In this document: piece by piece, positions 35,153 to 46,800 of the stretch
Layout: each line of letters starts with the position of its first letter
Position numbering within the stretch: the first letter of the stretch is position 1
DNA from: Rhizopus sp. PT2906
Lineage: Eukaryota > Mucoromycota > Mucoromycetes > Mucorales > Rhizopodaceae
Assembly (NCBI GenBank): GCA_025529335.1
Contig: JAMYHX010000209.1
Span: 1-64,000 of the forward strand
Reading direction: 5' to 3'
Length of the DNA: 64,000 nt
The notes under the pieces: generated by a model
Databases searched by the model: none
Told to the model about the DNA's origin: nothing
What the model saw: the letters and a program-made list of their open reading frames with translations, nothing else
Translations under genes and position numbers: made by a program

Positions 35153-36030
35153 ATGCCTTTTGGGTTTTTTGCATCAGAACATAGTGACCAAGGCTTGATG
35201 GATGACGGTAATGCAGTTTGATGAATGTCTTTATGGTACTTACTGAAACAGGTAGTTGGCAATATTTTGGTTTAAGCAAGACTCAACGTCTTTATGCCTT
35301 TGGTATATCGTAAAGTCAAGCATTATCAACAAGAAAAAACATGTTATTTATCATTATTATCATTATTATTAGATTCGTTATTGGCGCTATCATATCCATT
35401 CTCGTAAATATCAAAGAAGGAATTTATGGATCTGATCTCTTATGCATTTTATATCTTTGCTAGTCTACGTTGTTACTTCTTAGCTTGAAGACTACTGGAT
35501 TTGCCATCTTGTATAGTATTGGAAACATTGTCTCTATACTCAGGTTATCATTTATTATAAAAAACAAAAATGGATCCATATGGTTATTGACTCTATTTTC
35601 TAGTTTAACATTCATCATTGGGCTCAAGAAGCAATTCAAAACTATGTTTGCCCCAGGTATACATATACATATATGAATCATTTCCCATGGTAACTAACCA
35701 ATCATCAAGTTCGTTTCTGGGCAACAGTTATATATCTTGCACTTTTGGTATTAACGCTTGTTCTTTCCATCACAGTATGTATTTCATATTAGAGTACACA
35801 CCGTATTTAACCAAATACATATATATATATATATATATAGATCCACAATCTTGCTCTTTCCTTAGTACTCGTCATTGTTCAATTTGGCGCCTTGGTTTGG
35901 TACTCGTAAGTTGATGCCAGAAATAAGAAAGGCAAAAGGAAATTCACTCAGTTTATGTAGCGCAAGTTATATTCCATACGGACGTGAAATCATTAGACGT
36001 TTCTTTGGAAGTTGTATTACATCTATATAA
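35153..36030 (+). CDS. SFT2: SFT2-family Golgi vesicle-transport membrane protein
   Basis: Seven or so very short exons reconstruct a small tetraspanning protein. The N-terminus MPFGFFASEHSDQGLMDDG is followed by SWQYFGLSKTQRLYAF, a conserved Sft2 lead-in (family: 'LS.TQR..GF'). Hydrophobic spans follow: FVIGAIISIL; TGFAILYSIGNIVSIL; then GLKKQFKTMFAP (the loop motif of the family); FWATVIYLALLVLTLVLSIT; and VLVIVQFGALVWYS. The tail SYIPYGREIIRRFF closes at TAA 36028-36030. Sft2 and its partner Got1 help retrograde endosome-to-Golgi fusion. Several exons are under 90 nt. Exon borders come from consensus joins. Confidence 0.85.
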
Positions 36031-36321
36031 CCAGCTTACTCGAATAAAACGGACAAAAGAATGAATAATAGAAAAATTATTTGTTTTGTGCTTATATGAA
36101 ATTCAAAATACAACATTCTCTATTATTCATACAAGAATATTCTATGCATTGAATAAGTCTGTCAGGGAAATGAATATTTGTTTGTTTAGTTATTAGCATA
36201 TTGCTTTAAAAATTGATTTGGAAGATAAAGAGAAAGAAAGAAAGAAAGAGGATCGCGATCAGTCACGGCTATTTATTCTGTCTACAGGAGAGTCAGTATA
36301 GTAAGATAAACTGTCCTTGCA

Positions 36322-37597
36322 TTAATACTTTAAGCCAAATGGGAGTGGCTTTCCTTCCAATGCAGAAACAACATTATCAATACACATATCACCCATTGTT
36401 TCGCGTGCTTCAAATGTAGCACTACCAATGTGTGGAAGAATCAGACAATTATCAAGCTTGAATAATTCATGATCCGTTGGTAGGGGTTCAGGGGTAGTCA
36501 CGTCAAGACCTGCTCCGGCGATCAGATTCTCCTTCAATGCACGCACTAGAATAAATAAAAAAAAAAATGAGTATATGACTTTGAGCAATTCTTTTATATA
36601 AAATTACCAAGGCTGTCTTGCTCGACTACACCTCCTCTAGCACTATTGACAAATATCTAACCAAAGAAAATATTAGAATGTATCTTGGTGCAATAAGCGA
36701 TATTTACAGCCGTCTTTTTCATTTTTTTAAAGGCATCATAATTAAACATTTCTTTTGTATCAGGAGTCAGTGCACAACAGGCAACCACATAATCCGATTG
36801 GCAAAGAAGGTCATCCAAGGGCACAAAATCCGCATTAAGAGATGCCTTCAATTCTGGTTTCTCTTTACGGCCCCAGTAGAGAACACGATCAATTCCAAAC
36901 GCTTTCAAGCGATGAGCCACTGCTTGACCAATACGACCCATACCTACGACGCCCAGCGTCTTGTTTTTGAATTGATATCCACATAACCACTGTGGACGCC
37001 ATTCTCTCCACTATACCATTCAAACATGAGTGTTTTTTTTTTTTTTTTTTATTATTCAAAATTCTTTTTTACCTCTCCTGTTTGAGCTGCATGCTGAGCA
37101 AGCTTCATATGTCTTGCTGCTGCCAACACCAACATCACTGTCAGATCAGCCGTTGCATCCGTCAAGACATCTGGTGTATATCCGATCTGTACGTTTTTCT
37201 CTTTCGCAGTTGCAAGATCAATATGGTCATATCCAACACTCATAGTCGAGACAACCTTTAGATTTGGCCCTGTATAAATATTATTATTTAATAAAGTTTT
37301 TTTTTTTCCATTCTTATTTGACATACCTGCAGCATTGAAAACATCGGCATCTATTTTATCAGATAGCATACAGATGAGCCCTTCAGCACCTTTGATATCG
37401 CGTAATAACTTTTCTCGGGGCATCGAAGAATCATGCGGCCATTGAATTAACTCAAAGCCCTGGTTTTCAAGTCTTGTTTGACTCTTTTCGAGCAGTTTCC
37501 GAGTAGCAACGACTTTTCTGGTTAAGACTGAAGATGTATGGAATAATCTTGCTTGATTATTTATTAAAGTGTTTTTTATTGTTAGAATTCTAAGCAT
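36322..37597 (-). CDS. D-isomer 2-hydroxyacid dehydrogenase, glyoxylate/hydroxypyruvate reductase-like
   Basis: The presequence MLRILTIKNTLINNQARLFHTSS predicts mitochondrial import. The catalytic fold follows: LICMLSDKIDADVF, LKVVSTMSVGYDHIDL, the NAD(P) Rossmann motif GMGRIGQAVAHRL, then NSARGGVVEQDSL (catalytic Arg), AGLDVTTPEPLP (Glu) and ILPHIGSATFEAR (His). Five or six exons; the joins give the expected GRHPR-like protein near 340 residues. GRHPR-type enzymes reduce glyoxylate and hydroxypyruvate. A mitochondrial role (for example clearing glyoxylate) is inferred only from the leader. An A-run of about 21 lies just upstream (37618-37639). Confidence 0.9.
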
Positions 37598-37742
37598 ATC
37601 TTGAGAAAAATGAAATAAAAAAAAAAAAAAAAAAAAAAAGAGAAATATAGCTTATGTACATTGTGGTGTATATTGGAGTGTAAGTTCAACGGGATTTGAA
37701 ATCGATTTAGGTTATCAAAAAAAACTGCATTGGAGTTATTTT

Positions 37743-38968
37743 TTATCTCCTCTTTGGCTTCACAATTAAAATAACGATTAACAGCATAATGATCAAGATC
37801 AATAGTAGCATCAGCTTACGTTTTCTTGTTTTACTTTGATATTTAGCTCCCTAATAGATATTAGATAATAAACAAAGAGAATGTGGGAATAATATACCTT
37901 ATCTAGCTGCACTACTGCTTCTTTCACTTGTATGTTTGTTTGCTCTATATTATAGTCAATTCTATCTAATACCGTGCCCTGATCGAGGACAAGTGTTTGT
38001 AAATCTCTAAATATCTCAGCCAATTGATGTATTGACTTTGCTATCTGGTTGATTTCCTTTTCTCTTTGATCAATATTGTGTTCAGATGATTCCAGCACAG
38101 CCAATTGAGATTCCGTGAATCCCTATAGTGTAGGATGAGCACACACTTTATGTATAATCTATCATCTTACAATCTGCGCATCCTCATCTAGTAGCAACTC
38201 GGCTGCTTCATTACTTAGGTTTGATCCTAGTATATTCACCTTTTTATTTTCTTGTCCTTGCATCTCTATTATCATGTGTGAGGTTAAATTACTTTTCAAT
38301 CTCCAAGCTTACTCTGTAGATATGACGACTGTATCTTTCTAAAACTCGATGAAACTTCTTGTACTTTTGTAGCTAAACTCGTCTGAATATTCCTTGTAAT
38401 GACGCTTTCTTGATTAGAAGCATTCTTTCCAACGCCAATACGCTGTATATCACGCTTTATGCGATAAAATTCCTATTACAGATACATTGAGACGAAAAGC
38501 ATTGAGATAAAGGCTTTGTCTTTACGTTTGTAATTTCTGTTGTTAGTGTTTCAATGGCTGCCTCATCTGAGCTTCTGTCGTCGAATCCAGGTAATAAATG
38601 CTTTCTGTGCATGCCTTTTAATCTGGTGACTATAGTAATACTTTTTAGAAAAGGAATCTTTAGAATACTTGTGGCTCTGGCCTTCTTCTTTTTCTTTACA
38701 TTACTTTTATCTTTGATAGCATCCAGAGCTTCGTCAATTTCTTCAACAATGTCCGTCCTAATTCGAATGAGGTTTATGTGTGTGAAGAGTATATATATGC
38801 AATTTACCATTGAGGAGGAAGTACAGACATTTCAATGACGTGATCTGAACTCTCAATTAATCCTTCTGTTTCTGATGCACCTGCAGAGAAGTGAGGAGCA
38901 GAGCTCTGTGCTCGTGCATAAGAATTTCTATATTGAAGAAATAGTAAAGTTCTACTGCGTGTTGCCAT
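37743..38968 (-). CDS. TLG2: Qa-SNARE, syntaxin-16/Tlg2 type
   Basis: The start MATRSRTLLFLQYRNS (38968) is the Vps45-binding N-peptide of Tlg2/syntaxin-16. A Habc-like helical region and RRLKGMHRKHLLPGF-type linker precede the SNARE motif (REKEINQIAKSIHQLAEIFRDL, then LVLDQGTVLDRIDYNIEQT), where the DQG Gln is the zero layer. The C-terminus is a run of hydrophobic residues (LMLLLILIIMLLIVILIV) then KPKRR, a single membrane anchor. Tlg2 drives fusion of endosomal vesicles with the trans-Golgi network. Four or five introns of 40-70 nt. Strong match; middle exon borders approximate. Confidence 0.88.
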
Positions 38969-39228
38969 TAAAAATGAAAAGACTTTGTTCCCCCCTCCCT
39001 TCTCTTCTGTGTGATTTCTCTCTTGGCGGAATTTCTTGACTTGCTTTTTTTGGAAATAGTATTACTGCAATTTTTTATAAGCTTTATAGGTAGATCCTTT
39101 TTTCATTTTGCTTTGACAATTGGGTTGAGTTATTTATTGATATTATTTATGAAGAAGGAAGAAATAAAGAAAAAGGGGATATAAATATGTACACGTTTCA
39201 TCATTTTCTGGGAGAAAGAGGAGAAGGT

Positions 39229-40138
39229 TTAATACACTGTTGACATATGATATCTTGATTCTTCAAAATCTTTAATCTGTTGTGCATGTAACCTATGATG
39301 ACGAGCACCGTTCTTTAGTCTCTTTGCATATGCTCCAACAACATAAGCAAAGTATATCTAATAGAATGGCGTTTTAAAAGGAGGCATATAAATACGTGTA
39401 TATTAATATACCTGAACTATCTCTACAACAAATATCAAAACACCAAATAGAATGATAAATGTTTGTAGCAAAGATGAGCATTGACTTTCATTTCCAGCAT
39501 TTGCAGTCAACAGTCCTGGATACTTTACGGGTGAATAATATGGACTATTGCTCAAATGAACAGGTGCGATTGTTTGTTGTGCATTGTCGACACCAACGAA
39601 TCCCATGACACGACATGAATCAACCATGTTTTGTCTGTTGGTAGCCATGAGAATGAGTGATATAAGGTAAATAATAAAGGACAATATACAATTGATCCAC
39701 ACGATAATACTGAATGCTTTTGAAAATCGTCTTGATGCCTATAATGAATATATATGTTAATGATCAGATATCCCCCTTTTGTGTATCATTCACTTACAAA
39801 TACAGATCCAATGATACCAGATAAACCACCAACACAGATAAAGACTGAGAATAGTAAATTCATGTAATACCAAGGTTTAGCTGATTGACCAGAATAATAT
39901 ACAACAGCTAAAAATAATAATTAATTAATATGTAGCACAAATAGAATAAACTCTTTCGTACCATTCACGCCTACAAAACCAGTTGCACTATAAAATAAAT
40001 AAACAACCTAAGGGAAATGATATGAGCATATGTAGATTCATCTATTATATCAAAACTTACAAAAAACCAAATGGCAATAAAGAGAGTGCCTAGTCTCAAA
40101 GGAATGAAACAGCAACATTTCTCTAAACCGAGTCCCAT
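39229..40138 (-). CDS. Four-span membrane protein of unknown function
   Basis: MGLGLEKCCCFIPLRLGTLF begins at 40138; the first span follows after a short intron (IAIWFFVVYLFYSATGFVGVN). Then come YYMNLLFSVFICVGGLSGIIGSVF, a span from AFSIIVWINCILSFIIYLISLILM, a loop with Cys (CRVMGFVGV), and a last span LLQTFIILFGVLIFVVEIVQIY. The tail FAYVVGAYAKRLKNGARHHR is basic. The four-span layout with a Cys-rich N-edge and 'PLR.G' resembles the protein at 8837-9642 and, more weakly, LAPTM/tetraspan-type proteins of endosomes and vacuoles. No catalytic site. Probably endomembrane. Function unknown. Confidence 0.75.
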
Positions 40139-41122
40139 TATGCTTTATTTATAAATGAAGGGAATTGATTCAAAAAAGAAGAAAGAAAGAAAAAAAAAGA
40201 AAGAAAAAAAGGAGTAAAAAGATTGGAAAAGGGGGGAGATGAGTGAGAAGAAAGAAAGAAAACAACCTATAAATAAAAAAAGTGCCAACAAGCAAATTAG
40301 CTGACTTTATCCTTTTATTGGCTCTGTCTTTTAATTGCAATATGAGCAGTGCCATTGTTCGTACCCAGCAAAACAAAAGGATGTGCCTGAGAACCTAGAT
40401 ATGAATGAGTGGAAAGGGGACATTTTCTTTAATACAAGTAAATATAAATTGAACAATGATCAATACAACTACTTTGAATAGAGTATTAAGAACTTGTGTT
40501 TTATTGTTACATTGAGAGCACTTTTCTTGACTGTGCAAAGGTAATAGTGTCACCATAGACTTAGGTACAGGATATGTCCCTCATCTTACCATGTTTGAAT
40601 ACTTTCTATAATAAAGGGTTGATGAAAAAAGACTGTATATACAACAACATTATATCTAGTTAACACTATGTATTCTATTTTCAGTATTCCTATTTAAGCT
40701 ACAATAGCAAAATGACCAGAACCCGATTTTTGTTTTTGTCAACATGTTGGCATACAATACTCTGGGAGAAATCTTTGCTATGTCACATGCATAAAAAAAA
40801 TAAACAAAGAAAAGACCTGTTAAACATTTTTGTTGCCAATAAACTTTACAATCATGACAAAAGGCAACATCTGGCTTCTCATTTTGTATCCAGCAATATA
40901 AATTGTATACATGGCAACCAAAAGCAGATAAAACGAATACTATCAATGCCCTTTTAAACCACTTGAATGCCCCAAGTCAACCTGTCAAAACAAACGACCG
41001 CCCTTGAAGAAACAAATTCTAGGTCAGACACGTGGACATGACTGGTTTTCATCCGGGGCAATTTAGCTGAGACAGGAGAAGAAAAAAAATCTTTTCTTTT
41101 TTCAATTCAATAAATTATCAAA
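40139..41122. other. Divergent promoter region of NDK1 and the four-span gene
   Basis: About 1 kb with no ORF. G-rich/A-rich runs near 40180-40240 belong to the four-span gene leader. The NDK1 side (40960-41122) should hold that gene's promoter. No specific motif could be supported. Confidence 0.45.
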
Positions 41123-41682
41123 ATGGAGCGTACTTATATCATGGTTAAGCCTGATGGTAAGTCATAGAGACGATTTATTGTAATCAACTAACCATACTTC
41201 TTTCAGGCGTCGAGCGTGGTCTCGTTGGTGAAATCATCAAGCGCTTCGAACAACGTGGTTATCAACTCACTGCTCTTGAATTGATCCACCCCACCAAGGA
41301 ACTCCTCGAAGAACACGTAAGTAAAAAAAAAAAAAGGAAAAAAAAAAGAAAGCCACTGACAATATTGTAGTACTGTGATTTGAAGGGTAAGGGTTTCTTC
41401 CCCTCCTTGATCGAATACATGTCCTCCGGCCCCGTTGTCGGTATGGTCTGGACCGGTAAGGACGTCGTCAAGACTGGTCGTAAGATGTTGGGTGAAACCA
41501 ACCCCTTGGCCAGTGCCCCCGGTACCATCCGTGGTGACTTCTGTATCGAAGTTGGTCGTAACATCTGTCACGGTTCTGACTCTGTTGAATCTGCTGAACG
41601 CGAAATTGGTTTGTGGTTCCCCCGTGGTATCAAGACCGTTGCTCGCTCTCACTCCATTCACTCCTTGGTTTATGAAAACTAA
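41123..41682 (+). CDS. NDK1: Nucleoside diphosphate kinase
   Basis: Three exons (introns near 41158-41206 and 41318-41369) give about 150 residues. MERTYIMVKPDGVERGLVGE, FFPSLIEYMSSGPVVGMVW, NPLASAPGTIRGDF and RNICHGSDSVESAEREI are all family signatures; the His in NICHGSDS is phosphorylated. It makes NTPs from NDPs with ATP as donor, in the cytosol. Codons end mostly in C or G (GGT/GTC, AAG, GAC, CGT), unlike the AT-ending usage around it, which indicates high expression. An AATAAA at 41697-41702, 15 bases after the stop, is a candidate polyadenylation signal. Confidence 0.97.
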
Positions 41683-41961
41683 GTTATGATCATATCAATA
41701 AAATGACCATTTTGTGTATTCAGCTTTATTTCTCTTTTTTTTTTGTTGTTGTTAAACGACGAGTTTTATGTGCCAGCAGTAGATCTTTTTATGCTTTTGA
41801 GAAATACTCTCTCTTTTTCCCCTTTTGCAACCATGAACAATTATACCCAAATGAATGTTAAAAGCTTGTTTTTATTTTACAATGAAAAAGTCTATAAGTC
41901 TACACACACAAATGGAAAATCGCTAATAGAAAGTTTGATCAAAATATAAAGGATAAACTGG

Positions 41962-42925
41962 TTATGACGTGGTAAAAAAGTAAGTTGGCACCATTGATGG
42001 CTGTTCTCTAGTAATATGAGTCCATCTAGGATACAGTAAAGTAGTATAATCAACGAATTGACCATAATGAGAAGAACACATATCCATCAGCTCAGACAAG
42101 AAAGACGCGTCACCAGCGATGGCTTGTCCTGGTACAACCATCATATGATCAGCATCGCTTTCAGAGTAATTATGAAGAAAGAGTTCCATGGGAGAACTGC
42201 TTCGGTCTCTGTTATCTAAATGATCAAGCGTCTTGCCAGATAAAGGAGAGCCACAATCAGAGCTACCACAGAAGCCGTCCATGGTAGAATGGGCACAAGA
42301 ATAAGTCAATGACATGGGCGAAGCAGAAGGAGAAACGCCGAGGGTGCTTGAATAAGGATGCAAGTGACTGTAGCTGCAGCTGCTATAAGTGATCTTGGGC
42401 TTGTCTTCATTATTGGGTGCTTCCCATACAACAATATTTGCATCGCGGTTTGCTTCTTTCTTTACAAAAGGACTGTTGTTGTCTTCACCTGATTTTACAG
42501 GACGATGATAGATTTCAATCAATTGTCGTCTACTTTCAAAGTCAATAGCAGTAAACTCGTCCTTGGGACGCCTCTTGTAGGTTCTTGTCTTTTTAACCTT
42601 CTTTTGTGGACAGAATTTGTAGTCAGGATATCTATAATATAAAGACATGAGTATCGTGGGACAAGTTTTTTTTTTTTTTTTTTTGCTTTAGTTACCGTTG
42701 AGAGTGTTCGTGTCTAGCCATAAGAGCTTTTGCGCGGTAAGGTTGTTTTTCTTCATCAGACATCTCTTTCCACCACTTGGCAATGATTTTGGAAATATCT
42801 CGGTGATTCGCGCCAGGGCATTCCTTGACAATTTCTCGTTGCTTTTCAAGTCGATAGATCATGAAAGAGTTCATTGGACGTGGGATCTTGGAGGCATCAG
42901 AGCGAGAGCGTGTAGATGTTTTCAT
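41962..42925 (-). CDS. HMG-box transcription factor A (MATA-HMG/Ste11-like)
   Basis: Two exons (42925-42696, 42631-41962; 64-nt intron) give 299 residues. The HMG box lies at about residues 13-80: IPRPMNSFMIYRLEKQREIV, then CPGANHRDISKIIAKWWKEM and YRAKALMARHEHSQRYPDYK. The intron splits the Arg codon at QR|YPDY. A basic patch follows (KKVKKTRTYKRR), likely nuclear localisation. The C-half is Ser/Pro-rich with short conserved-looking runs, probably activation or regulatory sequence. This box type (PRP.N.F..YR...) is shared by fungal mating and SOX-like regulators that bind ACAAT-like sites. A second member sits at 50395-51363. The gene may control development, but the target genes are unknown. 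Confidence 0.88.
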
Positions 42926-43572
42926 GATAGATATAAAGAATGTAAAGGAGGGAATAAACGAATGTAAGCGTGTAAAGAGATAAAAAGAAGAAAGGTAAAG
43001 AGTGAAATGATGAAGACAGGTAGGGTATTTATACAAACTATCCAAAGAGAAAACATTGATTATAATCATACGTGATAAGCATTTCCCTCCTCTTTTGCAA
43101 ATCAAAAGCATTAAGAATTCTGTGATCTATGCATAAAGAAAACTATAAATATAAACTTTATGGAGACTGCTCAATTTTATACCGCCTACATAATTGAATA
43201 ACACCAGTCAAATAAAGAAATTTGGTGATCTACGCGAATACAAAACCCGGCTTTTAGAAGAAAAGAAGGAGGATGAGTTTTTCCTATGGTTTTTCCATAA
43301 CCCGTCAAGAGAGAATTTTTAGATCAATTTATGCAAGTAAATGATTTATAAATTAACCCTTCTTTTTTTTAGTTTGCCACCAAATTTAGGTCTAAAAGGG
43401 ATTGTACTAAATTTCATTGTCTTTGGGGTAACATTATCTATATTTGTACTAGCCTTAGTATACCTTAACATAGGCGTATTATATTTACTAAGCGAAAAAA
43501 AAAGGACTTGGACATAAGACACGGAATTATGATAAAGAAAATACATGTTTTTATTGTAAAAAAAAAAAAAGT

Positions 43573-44779
43573 CTATGAAAGAACACGCATGGCCATTTCG
43601 AATCTAAAAGATATATAGTCATATTAGCAAATAAGAATCCGAATCATGTCTCGACTTACCCCATAAATGTTGCTGCATTCACTGGTGCAGCACGAAGCAA
43701 ACAAGGTCCAATACCTCTAAAGAAACCGGCAATACCTTCCTTTGCAAATGTTTGACGAGCACAATCAAGGGCTGATCGATACTGTCTGTTATCAGCTGTA
43801 AATCCATCAGTCTGCAATTTGGATTTCACAGCGTCCATTGGATAAATAGTAAACCACATGGCATAGCCAGCTGCAGCACCAAAAGCACACACCTTCCATG
43901 TAGGCAATTCTGATCTACTCTGTAAGTTATCCTTCTTCACCGCTTGCTGAACAAGCCACTCGTATGCTAAAAAGTAGGCACCGTAACCCTGGAACTCACG
44001 GGCCATGGTGATGCCTTGACCCTTATAGATGCCCCTGATACCATGAGAGTTGTAGATCTGACGAATACAGTCAATGGGCCCACTGTATCCAGTACCTGTC
44101 TGAACCTGAAGTCGGGTACGAATGTGTTCAACGGGACCGGAAACAAAGGAATTGGCAACACCACTTGCCGCACCTGCTATATACAACTGACCGTTGCTCA
44201 ATAATGCTCCCTTTTCATTTCGTGAGAAATAACGTTTCATGGCCTCAAGTACTACAAACTGAATGGACACACAAGCACCAATTCCCACCAAAGGTGTCAT
44301 TGTTCCCTTTTATGTCGAGTTATTTCACTTGTTCACTTCAATGATCAAAACTCACCTTGTAGAATCCTGTAATTCCTTCATTTGCTCTTGTCTTTTTGAC
44401 GCAGTCCATCATTCCACTGTACAAAGGATTGGTGGTGGATTGGGTTTGAAGGCGCTAGTGTATAAAAATCACGGGTTATTCTGGGTATTTGAATATACAC
44501 CCTATTTTTGTTGTACTTACAACTTTTACTGTATCAAAAGGCTATGAAGAAGATATAAAAAGAGTTAATTAAATATAAATAAACCTTTTTCTTATTCATA
44601 CTTGCCTGGCCTACAAGTACTTGAAGGATACCACCCACAGTTCCACTCAAACAATCTTTTACGGCCTGAGACATGCTATACATAACCCATTCAGTTTTTG
44701 TTATTATGTTGGTATTTTTTTTCTTTTACCCAGGTTTAATATTGGGTATCTCTACAGTTTCTGCCGTAACTGAGGTCAT
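43573..44779 (-). CDS. Mitochondrial carrier, YMC1/SLC25-type
   Basis: Several exons. The N-terminus MTSVTAETVEIPNIKPGMSQ leads to SGTVGGILQVLVGQPFDTVK. Three carrier repeats follow, each with the PX(D/E)XX(K/R) motif: PFDTVKVRL, PVEHIRTRL and PMDAVKSKL. Six transmembrane helices are expected. The GPVEHIRTRLQVQTGTG wording is closest to Ymc1/Ymc2 or acylcarnitine-like carriers. The last exon is tiny: the join reads TFMG|FEMAMRVLS. The carrier works in the inner mitochondrial membrane; the substrate cannot be assigned from the sequence alone. Confidence 0.85.
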
Positions 44780-45201
44780 TTTTGATAATAAGGGGAGCAA
44801 GAGCGACAAGATAGAAAAGAAAAAAAAAAAGTCTTGATTTACTTATCGTTCAAATTTTATATCGCCGATTGCCAAATAAAATTGTGGGGGAAAACGAGTC
44901 ATCTTTCAAATACAGTTGATGGGCAACCAAGAGATATTTTTGTTACAAAATGAAGGATCCTTGCGTTCTTGTATTCAATGTTATCGATATTATGTTTAAA
45001 CTATGATGAAATAAGTAACTGATAGCAGTGGTCCCAAAGATGGTATGTTTTGATCTTTTGTGCCTGTGCGTTTTTGAGGATCCCTTTCGTTTCGCCGCTT
45101 CATTTTAAATAGTAAAAAAAGTAGAATTAATTCTACAGAAATGAGTGTCGTTTCGTTTTTATTTATGATACAGGTATAGCAAAAGAAGAGAGAAATAGAT
45201 A

Positions 45202-45870
45202 TTATTTGGTAGAGTTAAGATGACCACACTTTTTGCATGTTCGAAGTTCCTGACTAGCAGCGAACTTTTCAATGATAGGCTTTAATTGTGTGCCGAGATC
45301 TACGCAATGGAATCTTTCTTCATAGACAATTTCTCTACAATCTATATTTTCACAGTACCATCTTAAAGAATCTAATGATTAGGATTAGTCATTTATCAAG
45401 GTTACACACGTATTCGCACACACCTATATGATGAGGCAACCTCACTCTTTCAACAACGATGCCTATTGTGTTTGCGTATCGAATAGGATTATGTGGAACT
45501 TTGGCTATATAGGGTGCCTTAGTAAGAAAAGAAAATACTTGGGGTGGCACTTACGAGGAAGTAAAAACATGTCTCCTTCATTGACATGAATATCTTTAAA
45601 TTCACCATTCTCAACCACTTTGATCAATAGGTTTCCTTTGACTTGGTAAAAGAATTCCTAATAAAGTATATAAATATATCATCATTTGATATTATTAAGT
45701 GCAAATACCTCTGTTTCGTTCACATGATAGTCTGTTCTCTTGTTAGGCCCACCTACGATCATGATGATGGTATCATTTCCCTTATAAAGTACAGCATTAT
45801 TCACAGGTGGCTCAAGCTTGATACCATTTTCTTCTAACCACTTTGGAAAGTTGATTGGTGGTAAAACCAT
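45202..45870 (-). CDS. BNA1: 3-hydroxyanthranilate 3,4-dioxygenase
   Basis: Short exons give a protein of about 170 residues. MVLPPINFPKWLEENG begins at 45870. The cupin core has DYHVNETEEFFYQVKGN, whose His and Glu fit the Fe(II) ligands, then LIKVVENGEFKDIHVNEGDM, FLLP and AKVPHNPIRYANTIGIVVER. The C-tail has two CxxC pairs region (ELRTCKKCGHL), resembling the second metal site seen in microbial and fungal members. The enzyme opens the ring of 3-hydroxyanthranilate in the kynurenine route to quinolinate and NAD. The joins at HVNETE|EFFYQ and LLP|AKV support the model. Confidence 0.92.
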
Positions 45871-46800
45871 GTTTATGAAAGAAAAGAAGAAAGAGGAAAA
45901 TTTTTACCCAGCTTGTCATTTCTTTCTTTCTCTGTCTCTCTTTCTCTCTTTTACTGTTCCTTGTGACTTGCTTATTAATCTGATAAACATTGTTTGACCT
46001 GTCATTTGTGGTTAAACTATCGGGTAATCTCATTGGTTCCGGATTAGTAAATGACTTTTATTCAAGTTGCCAAGACTAGGATATGCATGGAGTGTACTCT
46101 AGTATGAGTTATTTCTGCTTCTATTATGATTATTTAGGATCATTTTGGTGGTTGTCATAGTAAAAAATAACAAACCTTATTGTCTTCTTTACTGTGCATC
46201 TATAAAGTCACCTGACGATCCTTTTTTGTAAAAAAAAAAAAAAAAAAAAGATATGAAGCTGATAGACTTCATCCATACACAAGTACTTCCGTCCTGTGCT
46301 AAGATCGGATAAATCTTTCACCTTTTACTCATCCATATACAACCAATAGGGTAATTAAATAAAAGAAGGTACGCTTACTATGCTGCGTGCCGGCTGATCA
46401 AACCCAATAATATCAAGCCATTGCATATTATTTCCTTTTTAGAATTCACTATTCTCCTCTCTACTTTTCATTTCTTTATATATGTATATGTATATATATA
46501 TATCACCATTCGATATCACTAATATAAACACCACAATTCTTAATAAAATGTTGTCTTTACACATCTTACTCATCCTGGTTTTATCTCAACTCCTCAAATT
46601 AAAAATGGCCTTATTTTTATAATGACTACAAGTTGCACCATTTTCCAAGTTGTATAATATCTTGTACACATCTATTCTTTTTAAAGGAATATCATGACAG
46701 CAGTAGTCACAAGGACATCTATCAACGGTGGTCAAATAGACTGACTCCTTCTTTTGTTTTTGAAAATATTGATTTATTCAGTGAGTCTATTTCAATGAAT
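45871..46800. other. Intergenic between BNA1 and the protein kinase
   Basis: About 0.9 kb: the BNA1 promoter side to about 46050, then AT-rich sequence with a poly-A run (46231-46249). A stretch at 46306-46329 resembles the U5 snRNA loop but lacks the stem and was rejected. No ORF. Confidence 0.5.

Noticed and set aside
41203..41661. Long minus-strand ORFs over NDK1
   Set aside because: They are antisense shadows of the strongly codon-biased NDK1 exons.
46306..46329. U5 snRNA-like loop (AAATCTTTCACCTTTTACT)
   Set aside because: The loop text is close to the U5 loop 1 region, but the complementary AAAGATTT arm, the Sm site and a long 5' stem are missing.
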